From: Dysgonamonadaceae bacterium
GTDB taxonomy: Bacteria > Bacteroidota > Bacteroidia > Bacteroidales > Dysgonomonadaceae
NCBI GenBank assembly: GCA_028696875.1
Contig: JAQVGF010000004.1
Location: forward strand, 1 to 37,561
Direction of reading: 5' to 3'
Length of the DNA stretch: 37,561 nt
The position numbers and the translations under genes were made by a program. How positions within the stretch are numbered: the stretch's first letter is position 1; each line of letters starts with the position of its first letter. The notes beneath the pieces are model-generated. The model worked only from the letters and a program-made list of their open reading frames with translations, was not told the DNA's origin and searched no databases. Of the stretch, positions 1 to 9,984 are shown in pieces.

Positions 1-2364
1 CAAGGAAAAAGTATTGTCAACTCCATTTCGCTGAAAAATGGTGAAGAAGAATTCTTGCACCAAGCCCGGTTAATTAAATCGTACGGCGCAGCCGTAATGG
101 TAATGGCATTTGACGAAAAAGGGCAGGCAGACAGTTACGAAAGACGTATCGAAATTTGTGGCAGAGCTTATAAGCTGCTTGTTGATGAGGGAATCAATAA
201 ACAGGATATTATTTTCGATCCCAATATTTTGGCAATCGCCACAGGAATTCCGGAACACAATAATTATGCCGTCGATTTTATCGAAACCATCCGATGGATT
301 AAAGAAAATTGTGAAGGTGCAAAGGTTAGCGGTGGTGTAAGCAATTTATCGTTTTCGTTTCGCGGAAACGATTATATTCGAGAAGTGATGCACTCCGTTT
401 TTCTGTATCATTCCATCAAAGCAGGATTGGATATGGGAATTGTGAATCCATCTCAATCTATTATCTACGAAGAAATTCCTGAAGAGGTTAAAGCTCTTGT
501 TGAGGATGTTATTTTTAACCGCCATGAGAATGCCACTCAAAAATTAATCGATTTTGCCGTAAAAGAACAAAATTCAATCACAACTTCCACTCATCAACAA
601 CAAGCAAAATGGCGAGAACTTTCTCTGGAAGAGAAATTGAGCTATGCTTTGGTAAAAGGGATTGATGGTTTTTTGGAAGAAGATATTTCTGAAGCATTAA
701 AAAAATATCCTCGGGCAGTAGACATCATTGATAAACCGCTTATGAGCGGTATGAACAAAGTGGGAGAACTGTTTGGCAGCGGAAAAATGTTTTTGCCACA
801 AGTTGTGAAAGCGGCAAGGACAATGAAAAAAGCGGTTGCGATATTGCAACCTGTTATCGAGTCGGAAAAAGCTACTTCGGACGAAAGCAAAAATGCCGGA
901 AAAATCCTTTTGGCTACCGTAAAAGGCGACGTGCACGATATTGGCAAAAACATTGTCTCCATCATCCTTCAATGCAATAATTACGAAGTAATTGATTTAG
1001 GTGTGATGGTTTCTGCCGAATCAATCGTGAATAAAATACGTGAACACAAGCCCGATATTGTCGGTCTGAGTGGACTGATAACTCCTTCGTTGGAAGAGAT
1101 GAGTATTGTTGCCACCGAAATGCAAAAAGAAGGATTTGATATGCCGTTGTTGATTGGTGGTGCCACCACATCGAAGCTGCACACGGCTCTAAAAATTGAT
1201 AGTAGTTATCCAAACGGCTCCGTAGTATATGTGAAAGATGCATCGCAAAGTCCATTTATTATGGCAAACCTTATGAATCAGATATCCAGAACAGATTATA
1301 TTATAAAAATAAAGGAAGAGTACGAAGAGTTACGAACTACTTTTGAACAAAAAGAGACAGATTTAGTATCGTTAAAAACTGCTCGTGAGAAATCGTTTAA
1401 AATTGATTGGGATAATTTCGTTGCGGTGGAACCTAACTTTTCCGGGAGAAAAGTATTGAATGAGATAAAGATATCTGAAATTGTTCCTTATATCAACTGG
1501 AAGTTCTTTTTTTATGGCTGGAATTTATCGGCTAAGTTTGATAGTATAAAAAACGTAAGTCTTTGCGGACATTGCCGCGCACAATGGATTGCCATGTTTA
1601 AAGAAGATGAGCGTGAAAAAGCAATTGAAGCTGCAAAGCTTTACGACGATGCACAAGCTATGTTGCAAAAACTGATTGAACTTGATGCAGAATATATTAA
1701 AGCCGTTTTTGTTATTGGCAAAGCATACAGCGAAAACGACACCATCTACATTAACAACATTCCACTCCCCATGTTGCGCCAGCAAAAACGAAACTCCAAA
1801 GAGGAATATCTAAGCTTAAGTGATTTTGTTGCCACAAAATCTTCACATAAAGATGATTTCATAGGAGCATTTGCTGTAACTGCCGGAGCAGGAGCTGATT
1901 ACTTGTTGAAAAAGTATAGAGAATCGGGTGACGAATACAGTTTCTTGCTGCTTCAATCTCTCTTGGACAGATTAGCCGAAGGAGCCACAGAGTGGTTGCA
2001 CGAAAAAATCAGAAAAGAGTATTGGGGATATGCACACGATGAGGATTTAACCATTCCGGCACTATTTGCCGTAAAATATTCTGGCATTCGCCCTGCAGTT
2101 GGTTATCCTTCTATTCCGGATCAATCCATCAATTTTGATTTGCACAACACGTTGTTAAAATCAGAAGAAATAGGAATTTCGCTCACCAAAAATGGAATGA
2201 TGCATCCGAATGCCTCCGTTTCTGGTTTTATTCTCGCACATCCACAATCAAAATACTTTGCAGTAGGACCAATTTCTGAGGAACAAGCGAAAGATTATAT
2301 GAAACGTAGAGAAAAATCATTAACTTTGGATCTAAAGTTTTTAGCTGCTAACTTAATTAAGTAG
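1..2364 (+). CDS. metH: Methionine synthase (cobalamin-dependent), C-terminal part; gene truncated by the window start
   Basis: Frame open from base 1; pterin-binding segment ([30 protein letters not shown]...), B12-binding motif ([11 protein letters not shown]) and AdoMet-activation domain (GYPSIPDQ) all present. Confidence 0.97.
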   Translation, partial: QGKSIVNSISLKNGEEEFLHQARLIKSYGAAVMVMAFDEKGQADSYERRIEICGRAYKLLVDEGINKQDIIFDPNILAIATGIPEHNNYAVDFIETIRWIKENCEGAKVSGGVSNLSFSFRGNDYIREVMHSVFLYHSIKAGLDMGIVNPSQSIIYEEIPEEVKALVEDVIFNRHENATQKLIDFAVKEQNSITTSTHQQQAKWRELSLEEKLSYALVKGIDGFLEEDISEALKKYPRAVDIIDKPLMSGMNKVGELFGSGKMFLPQVVKAARTMKKAVAILQPVIESEKATSDESKNAGKILLATVKGDVHDIGKNIVSIILQCNNYEVIDLGVMVSAESIVNKIREHKPDIVGLSGLITPSLEEMSIVATEMQKEGFDMPLLIGGATTSKLHTALKIDSSYPNGSVVYVKDASQSPFIMANLMNQISRTDYIIKIKEEYEELRTTFEQKETDLVSLKTAREKSFKIDWDNFVAVEPNFSGRKVLNEIKISEIVPYINWKFFFYGWNLSAKFDSIKNVSLCGHCRAQWIAMFKEDEREKAIEAAKLYDDAQAMLQKLIELDAEYIKAVFVIGKAYSENDTIYINNIPLPMLRQQKRNSKEEYLSLSDFVATKSSHKDDFIGAFAVTAGAGADYLLKKYRESGDEYSFLLLQSLLDRLAEGATEWLHEKIRKEYWGYAHDEDLTIPALFAVKYSGIRPAVGYPSIPDQSINFDLHNTLLKSEEIGISLTKNGMMHPNASVSGFILAHPQSKYFAVGPISEEQAKDYMKRREKSLTLDLKFLAANLIK

Positions 2365-2419
2365 TCTTTGCAAGAAATAGCATGTTTTTTGTAAAGATGC
2401 TTCATAATAAAAAAATAAA

Positions 2420-3445
2420 ATGAGAAGTTTCGGAAGTGATAACAATTCGGGTGTTCACCCGCGCATCATGGATGCAATTGTAGCAAGTAACAGAGATCAT
2501 GCCATTGGTTACGGAGACGATGATTGGACAAGAGAGGCTGAGAAAGCGGTTCAAAATTTGCTCCAAAATGATTCTATCAAACCCTATTTTGTTTTCAACG
2601 GCACCGGAGCAAACGTCATTGCTTTGCAAGCATGTGTTTCTTCGTTTCACAGCATCATTTGTGCATCCACAGCGCACATTGCAGTGGATGAATGTGGTGC
2701 GCCAACAAAATTGACCGGTTGTCATCTGAAAGAAATTTCTACCAAAGACGGAAAACTGACACCTGAATTAGTTTATCCGCATTTGCAAGGTTTTGGAGTA
2801 GAACATCAGTCACAACCAAAAGTAATTGCGATTTCGCAAACTACTGAATTGGGTACGCTTTATACTCCAAAAGAGATAAAAGATTTGGCTGATTTAGCTC
2901 ACAAAAATGATATGTATCTCTTTGTTGACGGAACTCGCCTGCCAAATGCCTGTGCTATCTCGAACCTTTCTTTGAAAGAGATGACAGTTGATTGCGGAGT
3001 AGATATTTTTACGTTTGGTGGAACAAAAAATGGTTTGATGATGGGTGAAGTTTTAATCGCTTTACGACCGGAATTGCAGAAAAACTTGAAGTATTATCGC
3101 AAACAGACTTGTCAGCTTTTTTCTAAGATGCGTTACCTTTCAGCTCAATTAATTCCCTATTTCAATGAAAACATATGGCTGGAAAATGCAAAAAAATCAA
3201 ATGCCGCTGCACAAAAGTTAGCCAATGAAATGAGTCGAATAAAGGGCATTAAAATAACCCAAAAGGTAGAATCGAATGCCATCTTTTTTATATTACCAAA
3301 AAAAATTACCGACCAATTGCGTCAGCATTACTTCTTTTACGATTGGGACGCATCGCGTAATGAAATGAGGTTGGTTTGCTCGTGGGATACTACCGAGAAG
3401 GATGTTTCAGACTTCATTGATTATCTTACAAAAATAACAGACTAA
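2420..3445 (+). CDS. ltaE: Low-specificity L-threonine aldolase / beta-eliminating lyase family PLP enzyme
   Basis: 341 aa; N-terminus SDNNSGVHPRIMDAI and FTFGGTKNGLMMGE (PLP lysine region) typical of the family. Confidence 0.9.
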   Translation: MRSFGSDNNSGVHPRIMDAIVASNRDHAIGYGDDDWTREAEKAVQNLLQNDSIKPYFVFNGTGANVIALQACVSSFHSIICASTAHIAVDECGAPTKLTGCHLKEISTKDGKLTPELVYPHLQGFGVEHQSQPKVIAISQTTELGTLYTPKEIKDLADLAHKNDMYLFVDGTRLPNACAISNLSLKEMTVDCGVDIFTFGGTKNGLMMGEVLIALRPELQKNLKYYRKQTCQLFSKMRYLSAQLIPYFNENIWLENAKKSNAAAQKLANEMSRIKGIKITQKVESNAIFFILPKKITDQLRQHYFFYDWDASRNEMRLVCSWDTTEKDVSDFIDYLTKITD

Positions 3446-3456
3446 ATATTAATATC

Positions 3457-4020
3457 ATGTTCGACTTTTTAGACACGTATCCCTATCTGCTGCCTTTCAT
3501 CATATTTTTCGGGAGAATTTTCGATGTTTCACTGGGTACCTTACGCATCATTTTTGTATCGAAAGGGGAAAGATTAAAAGCTCCAATCATCGGATTTTTC
3601 GAAGTTTTTATATGGGTAGTTATTATTTCACAAATTCTATCTCGTGCAAACGATATGATTGCCTATCTTTCATATGCAGGAGGTTATGCAGCAGGAAATT
3701 ATATCGGAATTTTACTTGAAAAACAGATTGCCTTTGGCATTGTTCTCTGCAGAGTTTATACGAACAAGCCGGGATTAAAGCTCGTAAATCTATTGAGTCT
3801 TAAGGGATTTGGTGCAACAATGATGCATGGTACCGGCTCGGTTAATGAAGTAGATATCATTGAAACAGTTTTTGATAGAAAAAAGCTAAAAGAAGTAACG
3901 GGTGTGATTCTGGAATTCGATAAAGAGGCATTTTATGTAATAGAAGATGTACGCACTCGTCAACGAGGAATTTTTCCTAAATCGTACAATTTATTGAAGC
4001 GTTGGCGACCGGGGAAATAA
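3457..4020 (+). CDS. UPF0316 / DUF5698-DUF2179 family membrane protein
   Basis: 187 aa; hydrophobic N-terminal helices, GRIFDVSLGTLRIIFVSKG motif and C-terminal DUF2179-like domain. Confidence 0.85.
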   Translation: MFDFLDTYPYLLPFIIFFGRIFDVSLGTLRIIFVSKGERLKAPIIGFFEVFIWVVIISQILSRANDMIAYLSYAGGYAAGNYIGILLEKQIAFGIVLCRVYTNKPGLKLVNLLSLKGFGATMMHGTGSVNEVDIIETVFDRKKLKEVTGVILEFDKEAFYVIEDVRTRQRGIFPKSYNLLKRWRPGK

Positions 4021-4104
4021 AAAATAGAGCTCAACATGGTTAACTTGACATTAAACCCTTAGTAACAGGAGAATTAGCCCTGCAATCCGAACCTTATTAT
4101 CCCA

Positions 4105-4130
4105 GCTGGCGCAAATCTCTGGCTTGTGCC
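4105..4130. repeat. Palindromic dispersed repeat copy (GCTGGCGCAAATCTCTGGCTTGTGCC)
   Basis: Same motif as the inverted pair at 36948..37012 (GCTGGCGCAAGTCTTCAGACTTGTGTC / GGCACAGGTCAGAGACCTGCGCCAGC). Confidence 0.7.
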
Positions 4131-4363
4131 AAGGGCCAAAAGCCAACGACAGCGAGGGGAAAGTATTATTATTATGCTGTTTTTATCTGTAAATAAGAGT
4201 TTTGCATAAAAGGACAACTTTATACAAGAAAAATATATACAATTTGTTTTTTTATGATATAAGGAGTTTTTATATCTTTACCATATATAAACGAGTTAGC
4301 ATTCATGCAACAAAAAAACCTTCTCAAACTAAAGAGAATTGATTATTTTTGAAAGAAAACAAA

Positions 4364-5368
4364 ATGGCTAAAGAATCTGAAATCATATTCTATCAAAGCG
4401 AGGACGGAAATGTTAAAATAGAAGTTCTCTTCAGAGGTGAAACGTTTTGGATGACACAAAAGAAACTTGGAGAACTATTTGATGTCCAAAGACCTGCAAT
4501 TACAAAACACCTGAAAAACATATTTCAAAGCGGAGAATTAGAAGAAAAATCAGTTAGTTCCATTTTGGAACATACTGCCGAGGATGGGAAAAAATACAAG
4601 ACAACATTTTATAACCTTGATGCAATAATTGCTGTTGGTTACAGAGTAAATTCCAGTAGAGCAACTAAATTTAGAATATGGGCAACTAAAACGCTCAAAG
4701 AATTTATAATAAAAGGATTTGTAATTGACGATGAACGATTAAAGCAAGGTAAACACTTTGGAAAAGACTACTTCGACGAATTACTTGAACGGATTCGAGA
4801 AATTCGAGCCAGCGAAAGAAGATTTTACCAAAAAATTACTGATATATATGCACTTTCAATTGATTATGATAAATCAGACCATATAACCAAAGATTTTTTT
4901 GCCTCAGTCCAAAACAAATTACATTGGGCAATATCAGGTAAAACAGCTGCCGAAATAATCTACACATCAGCTGATGCTACAAAGCTTTATATGGGCTTAA
5001 CTAATTGGAAACGTGCTCCTGAAGGGAAAATTTTGAAATCCGACGTAACTATTGCTAAAAACTATCTCAATCAGCAACATATTAAAGAACTGAATAGAAT
5101 TGTATCAGCATACCTTGACTTAGCAGAAAATAGAGCAGAAAGACAAATCCCAACGAATATGGAAGACTGGTCTGTCTTCCTCAATCAATTCCTTGAATTA
5201 TCAGATTATCCAATATTGAAAGACAAAGGACAAATAAGTGCTTTAAAAGCAAAGCTTAAAGCAGAACAAGAGTATGAGAAATACAGAGTTATTCAAGATA
5301 AAAATTACATCTCAGATTTTGATAAAGAAATAAAACGAATCAAAGGAAAAGAGGAAGACAAAGAATAA
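4364..5368 (+). CDS. RhuM family (virulence-associated RhuM-like) protein
   Basis: IIFYQSEDGNVKIEVLFRGETFWMTQKKLGELFDVQRPAITKHLKNIFQSGEL... typical RhuM N-terminus; ATG at 4364 is preferred over the TTG at 4349. Confidence 0.92.
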   Translation: MAKESEIIFYQSEDGNVKIEVLFRGETFWMTQKKLGELFDVQRPAITKHLKNIFQSGELEEKSVSSILEHTAEDGKKYKTTFYNLDAIIAVGYRVNSSRATKFRIWATKTLKEFIIKGFVIDDERLKQGKHFGKDYFDELLERIREIRASERRFYQKITDIYALSIDYDKSDHITKDFFASVQNKLHWAISGKTAAEIIYTSADATKLYMGLTNWKRAPEGKILKSDVTIAKNYLNQQHIKELNRIVSAYLDLAENRAERQIPTNMEDWSVFLNQFLELSDYPILKDKGQISALKAKLKAEQEYEKYRVIQDKNYISDFDKEIKRIKGKEEDKE

Positions 5369-5378
5369 AGCACGAAAT

Positions 5379-5508
5379 GCTAACATGTGGTATAAAAAAT
5401 TGCTGAGACAGTAGGTTATTCAAGGTTTGTAGCCCGCTTCAACTTTCTTGTAACTTGACAGGAAATCGCCCGCAATCGGCAACTTTTCATACTGTTAAAC
5501 GTTAGTGC
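5379..5508. repeat. attC-like long imperfect inverted repeat (possible recombination site or cassette end)
   Basis: Left arm GC--TAACATGT---GGTATAAAAAATTGCTGA pairs with the reverse complement of the right arm, GCACTAACGTTTAACAGTATGAAAAGTTGCCGA; ends in CTAAC...GTTAG; directly downstream of the rhuM stop codon. Confidence 0.5.
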
Positions 5509-5604
5509 TTATGGCAAGAGACCACAAACTTGAAATCATCTGATTAAAAGAAAAAAAGCAAAAGTAGTCATCATTGATTCATAAAAAATCGTTACTTTTG
5601 AATT

Positions 5605-5896
5605 ATGAAAACATTACAGGAAATAAAATCAACTCTGAGTAATCATAAACAACGCCTTTTTTCGTGATTATCCTCTAAAATCTATGGCAATTTTTGGTTC
5701 GTATTCTCGTAGAGAACAGAATGATAATAGCGATTTAGATATTATCGTTGAGTTTAAGGATAAAATTGGTATTCGATTTATAGATTTGGCTGACGAGATT
5801 GAGGACTTGGTTGGATTTAAGGTTGATTTAGTATCTAAAAATGGAATTAAAGAAAAATATTTGAAAGCAATTGATTCAGATTTAATTTATGTTTAA
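5605..5896 (+). pseudogene. Minimal nucleotidyltransferase (MNT-type, COG1669-like), frameshifted
   Basis: MKTLQEIKSTLSNHKQRLF | +1 frameshift at the CCTTTTTTCG homopolymer | RDYPLKSMAIFGSYSRREQNDNSDLDIIVEFKDKIG...LIYV; GSYSRxExxxxSDLDI catalytic motif. Confidence 0.85.
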
Positions 5897-6137
5897 ATGT
5901 GACACAACATCAGATAAAATCTTGGACAAGTACTTCGGTTACTTGAAGAATTTGGACAACAACACTAAAAAGAAATTGATTATAAAGCTGACAAAGTCAA
6001 TCGAAACAAAATCTATAAAGTCGTTTGATATCAAAACATTTTTTGGTACTTGGGACGACGAAAGAACTTCTGATGAAATAATTGATGAAATCAAAGCTTC
6101 CTGAGCTGAAAAGACAAACAGAGCGAGTTTAGAATGA
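5889..6137 (+). pseudogene. VapB-like antitoxin with premature TGA stop (6102-6104)
   Basis: ORF 5889..6104 is antitoxin-like (LFG/FFGTWDDERTSDEIIDEI). Reading TGA as CGA continues RAEKTNRASLE* and ends in an ATGA overlap with the vapC-like start at 6134. Confidence 0.7.
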
Positions 6138-6294
6138 AATATTTATTGGACACAAATATCTGCATACATCTTTTTCGTGGGAAGTTTAATCTGATAAAGA
6201 AATTTCAAGAAATAAACCTTGACGACTGCGCTATTTTGTGAAAGAATTCGAACGAATCTTAGACATTGAAATAGAAAATTGGGTTGAACGTTAA
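6134..6294 (+). pseudogene. VapC-like PIN-domain toxin with internal deletion
   Basis: 6134..6241 encodes MKYLLDTNICIHLFRGKFNLIKKFQEINLDDCAIL* (PIN N-terminus). 6235..6294, in another frame, encodes FVKEFERILDIEIENWVER* (PIN C-terminus). The middle of the domain is missing. Confidence 0.85.
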
Positions 6295-6400
6295 AACACT
6301 ATTTGCAACATTCTGTGAATTTCATGACTGGTGAGGGAATATTGTCTACGGAACACGTGTTGCCCCGATGTCCCTTGATTATTATTGAAAATGTAGTACA

Positions 6401-6709
6401 ATGGCTAAAAAGGAGATTGTAGAGATGTTGAAAAAATATATTTTTGTTTTACGTTCAGAGGGGATAATCATAGATAAAGCATATTTGTATGGTAGCTATT
6501 TGTCAAATACAGCTACCGATGAAAGCGATATTGATGTTATGATTGTGGTTGAAAAAGAGGATGACTATTTGACTGGAAAAATCTGGAGTTTAACTAAAAA
6601 AGTTAATTCAAAAATTGAACCTTATCTTGTGGGAAAATTGAGGTTCAATAATAATGAGGATTCTCCTTTGATTGATTTAGTAAAAAGGACGGGGTTGGAA
6701 ATAGCATAA
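6401..6709 (+). CDS. Nucleotidyltransferase domain protein (MNT-like)
   Basis: 102 aa; LYGSYLSNTATDESDIDVMIVV = GSxxx...SDIDV nucleotidyltransferase motif. Confidence 0.85.
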   Translation: MAKKEIVEMLKKYIFVLRSEGIIIDKAYLYGSYLSNTATDESDIDVMIVVEKEDDYLTGKIWSLTKKVNSKIEPYLVGKLRFNNNEDSPLIDLVKRTGLEIA

Positions 6710-6907
6710 AAAATTGCCCCATGGCTGGATTACGAAATTTACATTTTGTACTCATTGTCTATTAGTTAGATAATAAAAGATAGTAACTATTAGGTGGTCA
6801 ATGGCACGGATGGATATCTGCGTTAGCTTGGGAACCAAAAGAGTTTGAATTTTGTCTACGCCTAACAGAAAACTTGAAAAGAAATGGACAAACTCCGCAA
6901 AGACTAT

Positions 6908-7342
6908 CTAATTATTTTGTCCCTCTTTCGCTTTATATGCAATAGCATAAAATCTGATTTGTTTGATAACAGAAAGCAAACCGTTGGAACGGGTTGGAGA
7001 TAGATGTTCCGTAAGTCCAACTTCTTTTAAAAAGCGCAGATCGGCTCCAATAATTTCATCCGGAGTTCTACCCGAAAAAACGCGTAAAACCAAAGCTAAC
7101 AAGCCTTTCACAATAACCGCATCACTTTCGGCACGAAAGTGCAGTTTGCCGTTTTCGTAATCGGTTTGTAGCCAAACACGACTTTGACAACCTTCAATGA
7201 TATTGTTTGGTGTTTTATATATATCATCTAATTTCTCGAGACTATTACCCGCTTCAATGATAAGTGCATACTTATCCATCCAGTCATCGAAAATGGCAAA
7301 TTCATCAATTATCTCTTCTTGTACTTCGTCTATTGTTTGCAT
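6908..7342 (-). CDS. sufE: SufE family Fe-S cluster assembly / cysteine desulfuration protein
   Basis: NIIEGCQSRVWLQTDYENGKLHFRAESDAVIVKGLLALVLRVFSGRTPDEI is diagnostic for SufE. Confidence 0.95.
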   Translation of the reverse strand: MQTIDEVQEEIIDEFAIFDDWMDKYALIIEAGNSLEKLDDIYKTPNNIIEGCQSRVWLQTDYENGKLHFRAESDAVIVKGLLALVLRVFSGRTPDEIIGADLRFLKEVGLTEHLSPTRSNGLLSVIKQIRFYAIAYKAKEGQNN

Positions 7343-7435
7343 TGTAATATGTTTCGTTTTTAATTTTATTTTATATAATGTCGGCAGAAAGTGATTATTT
7401 CTTGAGTCTTTGATATGAAAACGAAAAAGACTTAT

Positions 7436-8458
7436 TTATTCTTCCAAATAAATAACCTCCATTACGGTCTGTCCCACTGCCTTAAGTGTTGATTTATTAA
7501 TAACGCTCATATCGTCGTTGTGTGTATGCCAAAAATCGCCAAATCCGTGACGTGAATCTTCGGATGTATGAATAATGTTCACACTGGGAGCTCTGTGAAA
7601 TTGATTCACGGGGACGTGGTCATCTGTAATATATCCTCCTCTTTTGTTAATAAAAAAACTGCCGTATCCTAAGCGTGAACCTAATTGCCAAATTTTTTCA
7701 GTAATATTCGAAGCGTATTGAACTGAATATCCTTCTTTATAAAAAGTTGCATTGGACGCACCAACCATATCAAGCAAAATACCGTAATTGGCACGATAGT
7801 TTGGCGTGTGTGGATTTTCAGCCCAATATTGAGCACCCATACACCACCAATCTCCCGGAACATGATTGCTCTCGTAACTTGGTTGTCCCCAATCTTCTGC
7901 ATCAAAAAAGATAATATCTATTCCGATATTTAGGGGAGAGAGATTCAATTGTCTTGCTATTTCAAGCAATACACCTACCCCACTACCACCATCGTTTGCA
8001 CCCGGAATTGGTTGAGTTCGTTTCGATTTGTCGGCTTCTTCGTCTGCAAAAGGGCGTGTATCCCAATGTGCAAAGAGTAAAACTCTTTTTTTGCTCTCAG
8101 AATTGTATACTCCAATTATATTGCGTGCATTTAAAGAAATACCGTCATAAGTTTTGAGCACCATTTTTTGTTCGGTAACGTCCGCACCAAACTCTTTCAA
8201 TTTCGCAACCAAATAATCTCCGGCCAATTTATGCGCTGCACTATTTGGCACACGTGGTCCAAAGTCTACTTGAGTTTTTATGTACAAAAAAGCGCTATCA
8301 GAATTAAATTCAGGTGAAACCTGTTCGTAAGAATAATCGGAAGAAGGAGCAGACGACTGAACTGTTGATTTATTTGTTTGACACGAGTTACATGAGACTA
8401 AAAGTAATCCAGCAGCAATAAATAGAAAAATGAATAAAACCTTATTGTGTAACTTCAT
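7436..8458 (-). CDS. M28-family peptidase / glutaminyl-peptide cyclotransferase-like lipoprotein
   Basis: Lipobox (LLLVSC) and metal-site motifs HWDTRPFAD, GANDGGSGVGVLLEIA, DAEDWG. Confidence 0.9.
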   Translation of the reverse strand: MKLHNKVLFIFLFIAAGLLLVSCNSCQTNKSTVQSSAPSSDYSYEQVSPEFNSDSAFLYIKTQVDFGPRVPNSAAHKLAGDYLVAKLKEFGADVTEQKMVLKTYDGISLNARNIIGVYNSESKKRVLLFAHWDTRPFADEEADKSKRTQPIPGANDGGSGVGVLLEIARQLNLSPLNIGIDIIFFDAEDWGQPSYESNHVPGDWWCMGAQYWAENPHTPNYRANYGILLDMVGASNATFYKEGYSVQYASNITEKIWQLGSRLGYGSFFINKRGGYITDDHVPVNQFHRAPSVNIIHTSEDSRHGFGDFWHTHNDDMSVINKSTLKAVGQTVMEVIYLEE

Positions 8459-8465
8459 AATTGTG

Positions 8466-9983
8466 TTATTTGTTTTTATGATATGAAAATTCTGAAATTC
8501 CCATGCTTTTGTATGTTGCTTTCAGGGCGTGTTCATCGTCCGAAATAACGAGTAATTTATCTCCTACTTTTAATTCTGTTTGTCCGGTGGGAATAAAATA
8601 TTTCTCGCCGCGCTTCACCATAACAGCAAGCGTTTTGTCAGGTAATGACATTTCCATAAGGTTCTTGCCATGTTTTATCGCATCATCAGTAATAAGTATT
8701 TCGGTCATCGCCGATTTTATCTCTTCGGCAAACTCTACATCAAAATCTTCCAAACTTCTATATTGAACAGGATGTTGGGAAAGTTTCAGCCACGATGCAA
8801 CCCAATTTAAAAATGTTCCTTGCAGAATTAAAGATACCAAAGTAATTATAAAAACAATATTAAAGATCCAACGTGCATGTGGTACATCGGCCGCCAAAGT
8901 AAGAATTGCAAAAATAATGGGCACTGCACCACGTAAGCCAACCCACGAAATAAAAGTTTTATCTCGTAAAGAGATCCTTTTAAAAGGGATTAATGTTAAA
9001 AATACTGTTACTGGACGTGCAATAACAATAATGAAAGCAGAGATAATTAGACCCGGCACAAGAACATTGGCACTCAAAAGTTCGAGAGGATTTACCAGAA
9101 GACCCAATGTAAGAAACAAGATAATTTGACTCATCCAAGCCAAACCGTCCATAAAACGCATGGATGTCCGCTTGTGAACAAATTTTGAATTACCTATAAC
9201 CAATCCGGCAATGTAAATTGCTAAATAACCATTTCCTTGTAGGAAATAAGTAAGAGAAAATATAAACATTCCAAACGTAAAAAGGAGAATGGGATAAAGC
9301 GCACTGTTGTCTAATCTTATTCGGTTTATTAATATCACAGACAATTTGCCCAAATAATAACCGGCTAATGCTCCCACAACCAATTGGACTATGATGAGTA
9401 ACGAAACTTGCCAAAAATTGACACCGCCGGCATTAATTATGGTTATAAATGTTACTGTTAACATGTATGCCATGGGGTCGTTACTCCCGCTTTCCAACTC
9501 TAAGAGTGGGCGTAAATTATTTTTCAAAACAGTCCCTCGCGAACGTAAAATACCGAAAACAGATGCGGAGTCCGTTGATGATGTTGTAGAAGCCAATAAA
9601 AGTGCAGTTAACATACCTATTCCCAGTGAAGGAATTAGGGCGTGTGAAAGCCACCATATAAAAACGCCGGTAAATAGTGCAGTAAGTACCACGCCGCCCG
9701 TTGCTAATACCACACCGGGATATATTATTGGTTGAATCTCTAAGAACTTAGTATCTAAACCGCCCGAAAATAAAATAATGCTTAAAGCAATTGTGCCAAT
9801 TATTTGAGCAGTTTGAATGTTGTGGAACTGCAAACCAAAACCGTCTTGTCCAAATAACATTCCAACTCCCAAGAAAAGCAAAAGCACGGGTATTCCAAAT
9901 TTATGTCCGGCTTTACCCACAACCATGCTTACAAAGAACAGGACAGAAGAAATCAGTAATATTAGTTCTATTGAAATGGACAT
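8466..9983 (-). CDS. Potassium/proton antiporter (CPA1/NhaP2-CvrA type) with C-terminal TrkA-C domain
   Basis: 505 aa; multiple TM helices, STDSASVFGILR, WVGLRGAVPI, C-terminal RCK_C-like sequence. Confidence 0.93.
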   Translation of the reverse strand: MSISIELILLISSVLFFVSMVVGKAGHKFGIPVLLLFLGVGMLFGQDGFGLQFHNIQTAQIIGTIALSIILFSGGLDTKFLEIQPIIYPGVVLATGGVVLTALFTGVFIWWLSHALIPSLGIGMLTALLLASTTSSTDSASVFGILRSRGTVLKNNLRPLLELESGSNDPMAYMLTVTFITIINAGGVNFWQVSLLIIVQLVVGALAGYYLGKLSVILINRIRLDNSALYPILLFTFGMFIFSLTYFLQGNGYLAIYIAGLVIGNSKFVHKRTSMRFMDGLAWMSQIILFLTLGLLVNPLELLSANVLVPGLIISAFIIVIARPVTVFLTLIPFKRISLRDKTFISWVGLRGAVPIIFAILTLAADVPHARWIFNIVFIITLVSLILQGTFLNWVASWLKLSQHPVQYRSLEDFDVEFAEEIKSAMTEILITDDAIKHGKNLMEMSLPDKTLAVMVKRGEKYFIPTGQTELKVGDKLLVISDDEHALKATYKSMGISEFSYHKNK

Positions 9984-9984
9984 T

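Noticed and set aside
5593-5600. Bacteroidota-type -7 promoter box TACTTTTG upstream of the MNT pseudogene
   Set aside because: The -7-like box is present but the TTG-type -33 element has non-ideal spacing; too weak to list as a feature.
5605-5896. Programmed frameshift in the nucleotidyltransferase
   Set aside because: The T6 run alone does not support a programmed signal, and neighbouring genes are clearly decayed; mutation or sequencing error is simpler.
9391-9735. 114-aa plus-strand ORF opposite the antiporter gene
   Set aside because: Antisense shadow ORF within a well-supported CDS.
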